DNA of 20,012 bases from Bacteroidetes bacterium UBA3022 (GCA_002346225.1 DDYY01000048.1:1-20012); one strand, 5' to 3'. Positions 1 to 9,372 are shown, counted from the first letter of the stretch. Notes: generated by a model from the letters alone, not told the origin. Translations and numbers: made by a program.

Positions 1-181
1 CCCGGAATCCGCAGACAGGTTTGCTGATCGAAGGATTTAGGGCATAAAAATAAGGCGCAACAGTCGCCTGTAATCATTGGGATGCAACCTCCCATTTTAG
101 GGATAACCGCAGGTCTTGGAGACGCTTTTTTCATCGGGAATTGATTTGAATATCCGTAAATTGCCCGCCAAAATAGCGACT
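1..181. other. Upstream non-coding stretch, no gene assigned
   Basis: I see no complete gene here. Plus frame 3 is open from the window edge to a TAA at 45-47, so the last 14 codons of an upstream gene could lie here, but 14 codons cannot be judged. A 5-bp stem (AGGCG at 53-57 with CGCCT at 65-69, 7-base loop) follows. Its only T-rich flank reads on the minus strand, where the window has no gene to terminate. No TAnnTTTG box was found in front of the start at 182; the nearest weak look-alikes are TTGATTTG and TAAATTGC. Confidence 0.4.
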
Positions 182-3100
182 ATGTTCAGGTTTATTATCG
201 TCATAAGTGCATTGTACAGCATGCCTTTGTTCGCCCAGCAAGGTAGCAGCAAGTCCTCTGCTGATGTGCCCGCTGCGGTGCAGGAGGCTGCCACTTTCAG
301 AGAAATTGGGCCGTGGAGGGGAGGTCGTTCTACGGCTGTGACGGGACATCCCCAGCGCAGGGAGACATTCTACTTCGGCAGCACCGGGGGAGGAATATGG
401 AAAACCGATGACGGCGGCAGCAACTGGAAAAATATTTCGGATGGCAGCTTTGGCGGTTCTATTGGATCCATTTCTCTGGCACCATCAGACCCTGACATTA
501 TCTATGTTGGAGCAGGTGAAAACAGCTTAAGGGGCAATGTGTCCTCTGGCTTTGGTGTCTGGAAAAGTGAGAATGGTGGTCGGACATGGGAGCAAAAAGG
601 GTTGAAAGATACGCGGCATATCCTGCGCATGGTTGTCCATCCTAAGAACCCCGACGTGGTGTACTGCGCGGCATTAGGACATCTTTACGGTCCGAATACA
701 CAGCTTGGTATCTATAAGTCTACCAATGGCGGTGACTCCTGGACCCGCATTTTATATGTCAATGACTCTGTGGGTGCCTGTGACCTGGTGCTGGATCCCG
801 GAGATCCGAATATATTGCTGGCCTCCTTCTGGAATGTAAAGCGCACGCCCTACAGCCTTGAAAGCGGCGGACCGGGCTCAGGTATATGGAAAACAAGCGA
901 TGCAGGAGCCACCTGGACAGACATTTCACGCAACGAGGGCTTACCGAAAGATACCCTGGGTATCATTGGCGTCAGCATCAGTGCTGCTGATCCAAACCGT
1001 TATTTTGCCATTGTGGAGGCCAAAAATGGCGGCGTATTTCGCAGTGATGATGCAGGTATTACCTGGCAGAAGATGAATACGGAAAGCGACCTTCGCCAAC
1101 GGGCCTGGTATTATTCCAAGATTTTTACAGATCCATCGGATAAGAATATTGTATATGTTTTAAATGTACAATTCTGGAAGAGCAGTGATGGCGGCAAAAC
1201 CTTTCAGTCCATCAATACACCACATGGCGATCACCACGATTTATGGATAGATTCGAATGACCCCAAAAGAATGATTATCGGGGACGATGGCGGAGCACAG
1301 GTGAGTTTTAACGGAGGCGCTACCTGGAGCACCTATTACAATCAGCCGACCGCTCAGTTTTACCGGGTGAGCACCGATAACCATGTGCCCTACAGGATAC
1401 TCGGCGCACAGCAGGATAACACCTCCATCCGCATTTTTCATCGCAGCAAGTCCGGACAGATTGACCGCGACGACTGGGAGCCGACGGCAGGGTTTGAAAG
1501 TGGTTATATCGTAGCAGACCCGCTCGATGCCGACATCGTTTATGGAGGTAATTACAGCGGCTTCATCGGATGCCTCAACCATCGGACCGGAGACAGAAGG
1601 AATATTACTGTTTGGCCCGACGACCCGATAGGACAGGGCGCGGATGCACAACGGTATCGCTTCCAGTGGAACTTCCCTTTGTTCTTTTCTCCCCATAACC
1701 CTAAAAAACTCTATGCAGCCGGCAATGAGCTGTTCTATACGGTAGATGGCGGAACCACATGGACGTCCATTTCTCCGGACCTTACTACCAACGATAAATC
1801 GCGGCAGCAACCTTCCGGCGGCATCATAACCAAAGACAACACAGGTGTGGAAGTGTACTGTACCATCTTTGCCGCCATGGAATTGCCGAGTGAAGAAGGT
1901 GTTATTCTAGCGGGCACCGACGACGGTCTGGTGCACATTACCCGCGACGGCGGCATGTCGTGGAAGAACATCACACCCAAAGATTTACCGGCCTGGACCC
2001 AAATCAACAGCATAGAATTTGATCCACATGTCAAGGGTGGAATCTTCTTTGCCGGAACCAGGTATAAATCGGATGACTACGCGCCTTATATCTACTACTC
2101 GAATGATTACGGTGCTACCTGGTCGAAACGCATCAAAGGCATTGCACCGGAACATTTTTGTCGCGTGGTAAGAGCCGATGCACAAGTAAAAGGATTGCTG
2201 TATGCAGGAACGGAATACGGCCTGTATGTTTCTACTGATTACGGTAATAACTGGGCCAGGTTGCAGGCTAATCTGCCGGAGGTTCCGATAACGGACATGA
2301 CAATCAAAGAAAATGATTTAATCGTTGCCACCCAGGGTAGGGGATTTTGGGTACTCGACAATCTGGCAGTGCTGCAGGAATGGGCCACCGACTGGGATGG
2401 AAAGAGTGCCCGCGTCTTCCAGCCTGAGAATGCCTGGTTGATTGATGGCTGGCAAAATACCCAGCCGGTGAACGCCGGCATGAACCCAGCGCAAGGAGCC
2501 TTATTGTATTACTATTTACCGGCAACTGACGACAGCCTCACCATACAGGTAGACGTGCTGGATGCGGAAGGATCGGTTATCCGAACGTACAAGAGCAATG
2601 CAGAGAAGGAAGCCGAAAAAATCACCAGAAAGAAAGGACTGAATGTATGTGCCTGGAATATGCAGTATCCTCCTTCTCCAAAGGCAGAAGGTATGTTTTT
2701 GTGGAATGGCGTTCCGGGTGGACCTGAAGCTCCTCCGGGTGACTATGCTTTCCGCTGGATAAGCCAGGGCGACACCCTGTTGCAAACCTTCAGCCTGCAG
2801 GCAGATCCGGGTTCAGCAGCCACGCCGGAAGCAATGCAGGAACGCTTCGAATTCATGTTGCAGGTACAGCAAAAATTTGATACCACGCAGAAGGCACTGA
2901 AAGACATTCAAAAAGCCCGTCAGCAAATGAATGATTATCTCGAAAGGCTGGGGGATCAGGCCAAGCCTGACTTGAAGGATACTGCCAAAGCCATCATCGA
3001 CAGGATGACTGTTATTGAAAACGTGTTGTATGAAACACGCAATAAGAGCAGTCAGGATATGCTGAATTACGGTATCAAACTCAACGATAAACTGGCCGGC

Positions 3101-3286
3101 GTATACAACACAGCTGCGCATGGTAATTTCAAACCTTCAGCACAATCCAGAGAAGTGTATCAAGTGCTGGCAGGCTTGATCGATGAGCAACTGGCATTGC
3201 TGCAAACCATATTGAGTGAGGATATTGACCGCTTCAATCAGATGATTCACAGCCAAGCATTGCCGGTAATTGTCATCAATTTATAG
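182..3286 (+). CDS. Secreted Asp-box beta-propeller protein (VPS10/sortilin-like, 'glycosyl hydrolase')
   Basis: A 1034-residue exported protein. The ATG at 182 is preferred over an upstream in-frame TTG at 116 because it opens a normal signal peptide (MFRFIIVISALYS, cleavage near LFA-QQ). The body, about residues 40-700, carries eleven Asp-box motifs of the form S-x-D-x-G-x-T-W, for example KTDDGGSNW, KSENGGRTW, RSDDAGITW, YTVDGGTTW and VSTDYGNNW. These mark the BNR/VPS10 type of multi-bladed beta-propeller. A beta-rich linker follows, then from about residue 880 a charged helical segment likely to form a coiled coil. Relatives in Bacteroidota are often labelled glycosyl hydrolase or sortilin-like, but Asp boxes only show the fold and prove no glycosidase activity. 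There is no T9SS sorting tail, so the mature protein is probably periplasmic or surface-held by other means. Substrate and role are unknown. Confidence 0.85.
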   Translation: MFRFIIVISALYSMPLFAQQGSSKSSADVPAAVQEAATFREIGPWRGGRSTAVTGHPQRRETFYFGSTGGGIWKTDDGGSNWKNISDGSFGGSIGSISLAPSDPDIIYVGAGENSLRGNVSSGFGVWKSENGGRTWEQKGLKDTRHILRMVVHPKNPDVVYCAALGHLYGPNTQLGIYKSTNGGDSWTRILYVNDSVGACDLVLDPGDPNILLASFWNVKRTPYSLESGGPGSGIWKTSDAGATWTDISRNEGLPKDTLGIIGVSISAADPNRYFAIVEAKNGGVFRSDDAGITWQKMNTESDLRQRAWYYSKIFTDPSDKNIVYVLNVQFWKSSDGGKTFQSINTPHGDHHDLWIDSNDPKRMIIGDDGGAQVSFNGGATWSTYYNQPTAQFYRVSTDNHVPYRILGAQQDNTSIRIFHRSKSGQIDRDDWEPTAGFESGYIVADPLDADIVYGGNYSGFIGCLNHRTGDRRNITVWPDDPIGQGADAQRYRFQWNFPLFFSPHNPKKLYAAGNELFYTVDGGTTWTSISPDLTTNDKSRQQPSGGIITKDNTGVEVYCTIFAAMELPSEEGVILAGTDDGLVHITRDGGMSWKNITPKDLPAWTQINSIEFDPHVKGGIFFAGTRYKSDDYAPYIYYSNDYGATWSKRIKGIAPEHFCRVVRADAQVKGLLYAGTEYGLYVSTDYGNNWARLQANLPEVPITDMTIKENDLIVATQGRGFWVLDNLAVLQEWATDWDGKSARVFQPENAWLIDGWQNTQPVNAGMNPAQGALLYYYLPATDDSLTIQVDVLDAEGSVIRTYKSNAEKEAEKITRKKGLNVCAWNMQYPPSPKAEGMFLWNGVPGGPEAPPGDYAFRWISQGDTLLQTFSLQADPGSAATPEAMQERFEFMLQVQQKFDTTQKALKDIQKARQQMNDYLERLGDQAKPDLKDTAKAIIDRMTVIENVLYETRNKSSQDMLNYGIKLNDKLAGVYNTAAHGNFKPSAQSREVYQVLAGLIDEQLALLQTILSEDIDRFNQMIHSQALPVIVINL

Positions 3287-3378
3287 TGCATGTATTTGAA
3301 TTGCGATGCATTTACCTTACATTCGTATGACAATTACCCCATTCTAAAATTGCTTTAACCGTGGCGGGGGTAGCTAAG

Positions 3379-3402
3379 GCGCAGGATGTTAGCATCCTGT
3401 GC
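3379..3402 (+). repeat. Strong hairpin between the Asp-box gene and the DUF481-like gene
   Basis: GCGCAGGATG, a TTAG loop, then CATCCTGTGC form a 10-bp stem with one G-U pair. The hairpin is flanked by a 7-base direct repeat CCGTGGC (3359-3365 and 3403-3409). There is no immediate T-run; TTTT comes 11 bases later, at 3414-3417. It may be a weak terminator for the gene ending at 3286 or an mRNA-stabilising end. It sits just upstream of the predicted promoter at 3415-3442. Confidence 0.5.
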
Positions 3403-3414
3403 CCGTGGCTGCCT

Positions 3415-3442
3415 TTTGAAAGCACAAGTTTTTTTAGGTTTG
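3415..3442 (+). promoter_or_regulatory. Predicted Bacteroidota promoter for the DUF481-like gene
   Basis: TTTG at 3415-3418 and TAGGTTTG at 3435-3442 match the -33 (TTTG/TTG) and -7 (TAnnTTTG) elements of Bacteroidota sigma-ABfr promoters. The 16-base spacer is slightly short. The -7 box ends 6 bases before the ATG at 3449, so the transcript would start at or very near the start codon. Confidence 0.5.
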
Positions 3443-3448
3443 TGCCCA

Positions 3449-4222
3449 ATGTGTTACAGGTTGTTCCCTTCCTTAATTTCCTTGTTATTGTTGCTGCTAT
3501 GCTGTGGTAATCAGTCATCCATGGCACAGATTGTAAATGTGGAAGAGTACCGCATACGTTCGGATTCTTCCGGTTGGGCGGGGAGCGCGGATGCATCCGT
3601 TTTCCTGAACAAAAACAATGATTTTATTCTTTCCATCCTCACCAATACCCAGCTGCAACATAAACGGCCAAAGACATTGTGGCTCATGGTTACAGATCTA
3701 TCTCTGGTGCAGGCCGACCAGCAGGATGCCTTTGTCAATGCCGGTTTCCTGCACTTCAGAATGAATTACAAACTCTCCGAACGGTGGACGATGGAAGCGT
3801 TTGCGCAGGGACAGTTCAACGGACCATTGGGGGTAGAGTGGAAAATCTTATCCGGTGGCGGACCCCGTTACAGGGTATTGCGGAATGAAAAACTCCGCGT
3901 GTATGCAGCAGCGCTGTACATGCAGGAGACAGAACGCAATACGGGTGCCGAAGAGAATATCTATTTCAACCGCATGAGCAGTTATGTTTCCTTTAACTGG
4001 GAGCCTTACAAACAAAGCAGGATTTCGAACACCACCTATTTCCAGCCGGTATTGAATGCCTGGGACGATTATCGCATATCCTCCAACACCAGCCTGAAAG
4101 CTTTTCTCACAAAATACGTGTACCTCGAACTGGAGTACAATATCTTTTTTGACACCCGTCCGCCAACAGGCATTCCCACTACCGTGTACACCTTGAAAAG
4201 CGGTATTGGGCTGGAGTTCTAA
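3449..4222 (+). CDS. DUF481-like exported protein
   Basis: A 257-residue protein from the ATG at 3449. An earlier in-frame start at 3386 would put 21 extra residues before the signal peptide and would lie upstream of the promoter, so it is rejected. The N-terminus is a long hydrophobic signal sequence (LISLLLLLLCC) with likely cleavage at SMA-Q. The rest is rich in alternating aromatic and polar residues, and the pattern FLHFRMNYKLSERWTMEAFAQGQ followed by a GGGPRYRV turn resembles the DUF481 family of small outer-membrane beta-barrel or salt-stress proteins. The last residues, SGIGLEF, end in Phe as outer-membrane barrel proteins usually do. It stands alone on the plus strand, converging on the T9SS cargo gene. 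Function is unknown; the family match is from memory of motifs. Confidence 0.75.
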   Translation: MCYRLFPSLISLLLLLLCCGNQSSMAQIVNVEEYRIRSDSSGWAGSADASVFLNKNNDFILSILTNTQLQHKRPKTLWLMVTDLSLVQADQQDAFVNAGFLHFRMNYKLSERWTMEAFAQGQFNGPLGVEWKILSGGGPRYRVLRNEKLRVYAAALYMQETERNTGAEENIYFNRMSSYVSFNWEPYKQSRISNTTYFQPVLNAWDDYRISSNTSLKAFLTKYVYLELEYNIFFDTRPPTGIPTTVYTLKSGIGLEF

Positions 4223-4224
4223 GC

Positions 4225-4255
4225 AAAAAAAAAGGCTGCCCGAAAGGACAGCCTT
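4225..4255 (-). terminator. Intrinsic terminator between convergent genes
   Basis: AAGGCTGCCC, a GAAA loop and GGACAGCCTT (4232-4255) form a 10-bp stem with one mismatch. On the minus strand the stem is followed by nine T residues (complement of 4225-4233), a textbook rho-independent terminator 18 bases after the stop codon of the T9SS cargo gene. On the plus strand the same stem begins 9 bases after the DUF481-like stop but has only a short ATTT after it, so it may work weakly in that direction too. Confidence 0.85.
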
Positions 4256-4273
4256 ATTTCGTTGTATCAATGA

Positions 4274-6688
4274 TTATTCAACAACAATCTGGTGAGTTGT
4301 GATGTCGGCACCACCTACCAGGCGCAGGGTATAAGTACCCGGAGCCATTTTGCTCAGATTCACATTGTAAACAATAGAACCCTGATCAACAGGAATGATG
4401 TCGGCATATACTACCTGACCTAAAGTATTGTATACCATCAGGTCAACAGTTGAGCAGTCACAACCGTCTACCTGTACCCTGAAGTTTCCGTCAGAAGGGT
4501 TAGGATAGATTTGCACGCCTTCCTGGAACAGACCGGAGCGCAATGGTGTAGTGAAGTCAACAGCAGTAGAAGGTTCAGAGATACCATCGGGGAAGCACAC
4601 TGCTTTCACCCTGAAAGTGTAGTTATGTCCGGGAGTCAATGAAGGGAAAGTGATTTCCGTAACATTGAACTGACGGGTTTCGCGTACACCGGTAGTATTG
4701 TTTCTGATAGCCAGCACATACTTGGAAGCACCGTCAACAGGATCCCATGATAAGGTAGCTGTGGTAGATGTCAGCACGTCCAGTGTAGGAGTGGATGGAG
4801 CAGGACAAACAGGAGCACAAGCAGGCTCTGTAGATGGCATGAAGGAAATACATTCTTCAAATGCAGACCAGTTGGTGCTGTTGCGTCCTTCCACAGGTTG
4901 AGCAATAGTGCCATCCAGGTTCAGACCCATGGTATGGTTACCGCCGTCGCTGTTCATTTCGGTAGTAACAATTTTGATTTCACCGGTTGCTTCAAACAAT
5001 TGTACTTGTGTGCTTACCGGGAAGGTTCCTTCCGGACCAGGATAATGTGGTACATCGGTGAAGTCGGCAATGAAAGTTCTGTTACCGGGATCGCCTATGG
5101 TCCAGTAAGAAATGGTTCCGTCTGCGCAGCTGGCAGGATCAAGATCTTCCTGTGCAAAGAAAATACTGGCAGGATAGCTGGCGTTGGGCAGAATCTGTCC
5201 GGAGCAGCATGCACTCAAGGTAGTACCGCTGAAGTTCAGGTATCCGTTGGAACCGATGTATACGTTATCGTAGCATTCGCCATAGAAAGAGAAAGTAAAG
5301 CCGATGGGAAGTGCAGCCGAAACCGCATCATCACCCAGGCATATTTCTGTTCCGGGACCGGGAATGTAAGAATCCACATAGCTGCACTCGCTGATGGTAT
5401 AGCCATAGAAGCAACTTCCGTCGTCTTCATTGGCTTCATCAAAGTAGTTCAAGGCGGCAGGATCGGTACAACCGGGACAAACGTTATCTACAAATACAGC
5501 GTCTGATAATGTTGATTCACCGGAAGCAGAGCAGGAAACCAGACATTGGAAATAGGTCGGGTCAACGATGGAGGTACTGTAAGATGAGCCGGTAGCACCT
5601 ACGATATCAGAGTAGGTAACTCCATCGAGAGAGCTTTGCCATTGGTAGGAAATACCAACTGCAGACTCCACATCCACAGAAACAGAGAACACATCGGAAG
5701 CACAGGTAGTGGTTGCGCTGGCAAAAGCACCGCCTACTTCAGGAGTGCCTGCACAGTCGTCGTAGCCACCTACATAGGTATCTACCAATGCATCTTCGAG
5801 GTCTATTTCACGGAAAACATGCGCGAAAGCAAATGTTTCAGAAGCACCAGCTGCCAGTGAAGGCACGATAAAGGAGATCTGAATGGCCTGGTCAGCAGTT
5901 GCTGTACCGCTCAGGTTATAACCTCCGATGCCATCGTAGGTATCCGATACCGTTCCGGTGTTGGTACTGAAGTTACCATGCGATACACGTGCATTAGGGT
6001 TTCTAGCAACAATACCCAGATAACAGCCGTAAGTTTCACCTACTGCTGTAACCACTGCATCCAGGTCACCGGCAAATGGTGAAGATTCAACAGTGTTGAT
6101 GGTAACAAAGCTTCCGGTAAGCAGTTGCTCATTGTCCGGGTCGATATTACGCTTGTAGTAGATGTCAGAAAGTGCACTGCCGGTTGTATTGGTCAGTGTA
6201 ATCCAGGTAAGGAAATAATACTGGTTGGTATACAACACAGAACGCTGCTGGATGTCTACACCGGCAACACTTCCTTCCCATATAACCACAACTGAATCTC
6301 CTTCAGCAGCGTAGGAAGTAATTTCGCCGTCTACATCGCTAATGCCACAAGTTCTGTCGGTGTTGAAGTAGGAGATACCGCTAATTTCAATACCCCAACC
6401 TTCTACAGGAGAACCGGGCACTGCATAGTCGCCACAGTATTCCGCTTCACCCACGTCCCAGCCGTCTCCATCCACATCGCAGATGAAATTCAAACCAGTC
6501 AGTCCGGTAACCACGTAGCCCGCAGGAGGTGCGGAATTCGATGCATAAGCACCGCATGTGTTGACGCCGATTTCAACGACGTCGCCTTGCATAAAGGCAT
6601 CGCTACCGACAATCTGGCCGGAAGCAACAAGCCCTGAAGCGGAAAGAACCAGCGTTAGGGCTAACCTTTTTAGTAAATGTTTTTTCAT
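4274..6688 (-). CDS. Multidomain T9SS-secreted protein with Ig-like, nidogen-like and FN3 parts
   Basis: An 804-residue protein with a signal peptide (MKKHLLKRLALTLVLSASG, cleavage near ASG-Q). About residues 27-310 are a beta-rich region of unknown family. About 312-400 look Ig-like (SYQWQSSLDG and a later Cys-containing strand). Next comes a GCTDPAALNY...DDGSC motif near 405-426, a Cys-bounded short repeat common in exported Bacteroidota proteins. About 435-625 resemble a nidogen-like or related all-beta domain (IGFTFSFYGECYDNVYIGSNGYL). About 630-715 are a fibronectin III domain (APSTPTLDVLTSTTATLSW). From about 725 to the end is a type A T9SS sorting domain (QIYPNPSDGNFRV to HQIVVE). Known biology: such tails direct export by the Por/T9SS machinery and are removed on anchoring to the surface. 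No T9SS machinery gene lies in this window. Binding partner is unknown; adhesion or surface display is an inference. Confidence 0.88.
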   Translation of the reverse strand: MKKHLLKRLALTLVLSASGLVASGQIVGSDAFMQGDVVEIGVNTCGAYASNSAPPAGYVVTGLTGLNFICDVDGDGWDVGEAEYCGDYAVPGSPVEGWGIEISGISYFNTDRTCGISDVDGEITSYAAEGDSVVVIWEGSVAGVDIQQRSVLYTNQYYFLTWITLTNTTGSALSDIYYKRNIDPDNEQLLTGSFVTINTVESSPFAGDLDAVVTAVGETYGCYLGIVARNPNARVSHGNFSTNTGTVSDTYDGIGGYNLSGTATADQAIQISFIVPSLAAGASETFAFAHVFREIDLEDALVDTYVGGYDDCAGTPEVGGAFASATTTCASDVFSVSVDVESAVGISYQWQSSLDGVTYSDIVGATGSSYSTSIVDPTYFQCLVSCSASGESTLSDAVFVDNVCPGCTDPAALNYFDEANEDDGSCFYGYTISECSYVDSYIPGPGTEICLGDDAVSAALPIGFTFSFYGECYDNVYIGSNGYLNFSGTTLSACCSGQILPNASYPASIFFAQEDLDPASCADGTISYWTIGDPGNRTFIADFTDVPHYPGPEGTFPVSTQVQLFEATGEIKIVTTEMNSDGGNHTMGLNLDGTIAQPVEGRNSTNWSAFEECISFMPSTEPACAPVCPAPSTPTLDVLTSTTATLSWDPVDGASKYVLAIRNNTTGVRETRQFNVTEITFPSLTPGHNYTFRVKAVCFPDGISEPSTAVDFTTPLRSGLFQEGVQIYPNPSDGNFRVQVDGCDCSTVDLMVYNTLGQVVYADIIPVDQGSIVYNVNLSKMAPGTYTLRLVGGADITTHQIVVE

Positions 6689-6711
6689 AATCGGTTTTTT
6701 AGTAATCCAAC

Positions 6712-6719
6712 CAAATTTA
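6712..6719 (-). promoter_or_regulatory. -7 box TAAATTTG for the T9SS cargo gene
   Basis: On the minus strand TAAATTTG matches TAnnTTTG and lies 23 bases before the ATG at 6688, in the 70-base gap after mutS. No clear -33 TTTG at the usual distance. It suggests the cargo gene can be transcribed apart from mutS. Confidence 0.5.
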
Positions 6720-6758
6720 CACTATTTTGACAATTCTAAGAGCGGAATGGTAAACTTT

Positions 6759-9353
6759 TCAAGAATTGATTAAGTCCTGCAATTCTTTCAGTAGCAGCAG
6801 GGCTTCAATGGGGGAGAGGGCGTTGATATCGGTTTCGGAGAGTTTCTTACGGATAGACTGCATGATAGGGTCTTCCATACCGAATATATTCAGCTGGTAG
6901 GTCTGGTCTTTGATTTGCTTCACCTGCTTTTGCAAGTCCTTGCCTATCTGCTGTTGCTCCAGCTCCTGCAGGATGCGGTCGGCGCGCTGCACTACCTCTT
7001 TGGGCATTCCTGCCATGCGGGCCACGTGAATTCCAAAGCTGTGGAGACTGCCGCCTTTCTTGAGGGTGCGCAGGAAAATTACTTTCTGACCCGACTGTTT
7101 AGTTGATATATGAAAGTTTTTAATCCTTTCAAACCGCTCTTCCAGCTCATTCAATTCATGGTAATGCGTGGCGAACAAGGTTTTTGCCGTAGCATGCTGA
7201 TGGATGTATTCACATAAACTCCATGCGATGGAAATACCGTCGTAGGTGCTGGTACCGCGGCCTATCTCATCGAGTATCACCAGGCTGCGCGGCGACAGGT
7301 TGTTCATGATGCTGGCGGTCTCGGTCATTTCCACCATAAAGGTCGATTCGCCGGAAGAGATATTATCACTGGCACCCACCCGCGTAAAAACCTTGTCCAC
7401 CAGCCCGATGGTGGCCGCTTCCGCAGGAACAAAACTTCCCATCTGCGCCATTAATACATTGAGAGCAGTCTGGCGCAACAGGGCAGACTTTCCCGACATG
7501 TTAGGACCGGTGAGTATGATCAGCTGCTGGTCGTCAGGGTCGAGCAGGATATCATTCGGGACGAACTTTTCCCCTAAGGGAAGCTGCTGTTCTATCACAG
7601 GATGCCTGCTGCCTGTCAACTGCAATGCATAACCATCGTTCAATACCGGCTTATGGTAATTGAACTGAATGGCGATTTCGGCAAAATTGAGCAGACAATC
7701 CAGCTCGGCGACCACAGAAGCATTGATAAGCACGGGCGCCACATATTCCTGCAGGTCGTTGATCAGGGTATCGTATAAGCGCTGTTCTATGGCCAGGATT
7801 TTTTCTTCGGCTCCCAGAATCTTGGCTTCGTATTCTTTCAGTACCGGAGTAATGTACCGCTCGGCATTGGTAAGCGTTTGTTTTCTTATCCAGTCATCCG
7901 GAACCTTGTCCTTGTGTTTGTTGGTCACCTCCAGGTAATAGCCAAACACATTATTAAAACCAATCTTTAAGGAGGATATGCCCGTCCGTTCCGTTTCTTC
8001 CTGTTGTATGCCTGCGAGGTAATCCTTTCCCTGTCGACTGATGGCGCGCAAATCATCGAGCTCGGCGTCAATGCCTGTGCGTATCAGTCCGCCTTTGCTC
8101 ACATGCACCGGCGCTTCCTCTTCCAGCTCCCTGAAAATGCGTTCGCGCACCTTTTCGCAGGGATGGATGCGGTCGGACAATGACTGAAAATCACTGAGTC
8201 CGCTTGCTTCCAGCAATGCCCTTATCTGACCTGCAGCTTCCAGCGAGCGCGCTAATTGCAATACTTCCCTGGGGTTGATTTTCAGCATGGAAACTTTGCC
8301 TATCAGTCGCTCGAGATCGCCTACCAGTTTCAATTGCGCACCCAGTTCAATAGCTGTCTCCCTGTTTTTGATGAATTGCTCCGTGCGATTCAGTCGTGCC
8401 TGTATGCGGCTGATTTCCTTGAGCGGCATCAATATCCACCGCTTCAGCAGGCGCGTACCCATGGGGGTAGTGGTATGGTCGAGTACATCCAGCAGGCTTC
8501 TGCCACCTTCCATGGTGGGATGCACCAGTTCGAGATTTCTTATTGTAAATCGATCCAGCCATACATATTGCTCTTCCGTGATGCGCGCAATGGAGCGGAT
8601 ATGCGCCAGGTTGCTGTGCTCGGTATCCGCCAGATAGTGGATACATGCACCGCCTGCAATAATCCCGCTCTCCATCTCTTCAATGCCGAACCCTTTCAGT
8701 GTGGCCGTTCCAAAGTGGTTGAGCAATAGCTGCCGGGTATGGTCGGAAGTGAATACCCAGTCGTCCATGGCAAACAGATTAAACCGGTCGCCAAAGTAGG
8801 TTTTGAATGCCTTTTGCTGGGGTTTGGCCAGCAGTATCTCTGAGGGCTGAAAACTGTGCAGCAGCTTCTCTGCCAGTTCGCGGTTCCCTTCTGCCACAGC
8901 AAATTCGCCCGTCGACAGGTCCAGGAAACTCAGTCCGATAACCTCCTTGTTGATATGACAGGCTGCTAGATAGTTGTTGCTCTTGGCATCCAGCATCTTA
9001 TCGCCAGTGGCCAGACCGGGACTGACGAGCTCCGTAACCCCGCGCTGAACAATGGTCTTGGCTTTCTTGGGGTCTTCCAGCTGCTCACAAATCGCCACCC
9101 GGTGTCCCGAGCGCACCAGCTTGGGCAGGTAGGTATCGAGGGCGTGGTAGGGGAAGCCCGCCAGCTCCACATGCGATGCCGAACCATTGGCTCTTCGGGT
9201 CAGCACGATGCCCAATACCTGTGAAGTGATAATGGCATCCTGTGCAAAGGTTTCATAGAAATCGCCAACGCGGAACAACAGGATGGCATCGGGGTACTTC
9301 CCTTTAATACTGTTGTACTGCTGCATCAACGGCGTTTCCTTCCTTCCCTTCAT
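6759..9353 (-). CDS. mutS: DNA mismatch repair ATPase MutS
   Basis: An 864-residue protein of normal length for MutS1. It recognises base mismatches and small loops in new DNA and starts repair with MutL. Domain I carries the mismatch-probing motif G-D-F-Y-E (Phe32, Glu34), preceded by ETPLMQQYNSIK. The connector, lever and clamp domains follow (about 130-570). The ATPase has Walker A GPNMSGKS at 616-623 and a Walker B ending in Asp695-Glu696, followed by the GRGTSTYDG signature and the ATHYHEL switch. The C-terminal part has the helix-turn-helix dimerisation region and a short tail ending in a PIEALLLLKELQ helix. All key residues are intact. The ATG at 9353 is supported by the usual short N-terminus and by a -7 box just before it. 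The gene lies 43 bases after marC on the same strand. Confidence 0.97.
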   Translation of the reverse strand: MKGRKETPLMQQYNSIKGKYPDAILLFRVGDFYETFAQDAIITSQVLGIVLTRRANGSASHVELAGFPYHALDTYLPKLVRSGHRVAICEQLEDPKKAKTIVQRGVTELVSPGLATGDKMLDAKSNNYLAACHINKEVIGLSFLDLSTGEFAVAEGNRELAEKLLHSFQPSEILLAKPQQKAFKTYFGDRFNLFAMDDWVFTSDHTRQLLLNHFGTATLKGFGIEEMESGIIAGGACIHYLADTEHSNLAHIRSIARITEEQYVWLDRFTIRNLELVHPTMEGGRSLLDVLDHTTTPMGTRLLKRWILMPLKEISRIQARLNRTEQFIKNRETAIELGAQLKLVGDLERLIGKVSMLKINPREVLQLARSLEAAGQIRALLEASGLSDFQSLSDRIHPCEKVRERIFRELEEEAPVHVSKGGLIRTGIDAELDDLRAISRQGKDYLAGIQQEETERTGISSLKIGFNNVFGYYLEVTNKHKDKVPDDWIRKQTLTNAERYITPVLKEYEAKILGAEEKILAIEQRLYDTLINDLQEYVAPVLINASVVAELDCLLNFAEIAIQFNYHKPVLNDGYALQLTGSRHPVIEQQLPLGEKFVPNDILLDPDDQQLIILTGPNMSGKSALLRQTALNVLMAQMGSFVPAEAATIGLVDKVFTRVGASDNISSGESTFMVEMTETASIMNNLSPRSLVILDEIGRGTSTYDGISIAWSLCEYIHQHATAKTLFATHYHELNELEERFERIKNFHISTKQSGQKVIFLRTLKKGGSLHSFGIHVARMAGMPKEVVQRADRILQELEQQQIGKDLQKQVKQIKDQTYQLNIFGMEDPIMQSIRKKLSETDINALSPIEALLLLKELQDLINS

Positions 9354-9358
9354 AGCAG

Positions 9359-9366
9359 CAAATATA
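9359..9366 (-). promoter_or_regulatory. -7 box TATATTTG immediately before mutS
   Basis: On the minus strand TATATTTG lies 5 bases before the mutS ATG, so the mRNA from it would be leaderless or nearly so. It is followed by C, as at several other boxes here. A perfect 10-bp palindrome, GCCCGCGGGC, sits just upstream at 9373-9382. No TTTG is seen at the usual -33 position. Confidence 0.55.
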
Positions 9367-9372
9367 GGGAAT

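Noticed and set aside
3..47. Possible last 14 codons of an upstream plus-strand gene
   Set aside because: The frame is open to the window edge but far too short to tell from chance; two other frames are open for 8 and 12 codons.
53..69. Small hairpin AGGCG/CGCCT as a terminator
   Set aside because: Only 5 bp, and its T-rich side serves the minus strand, where no gene precedes it.
4898..5506. 202-codon plus-strand frame inside the T9SS cargo gene
   Set aside because: Antisense shadow: no start context or family features, and the minus-strand frame has clear domains.
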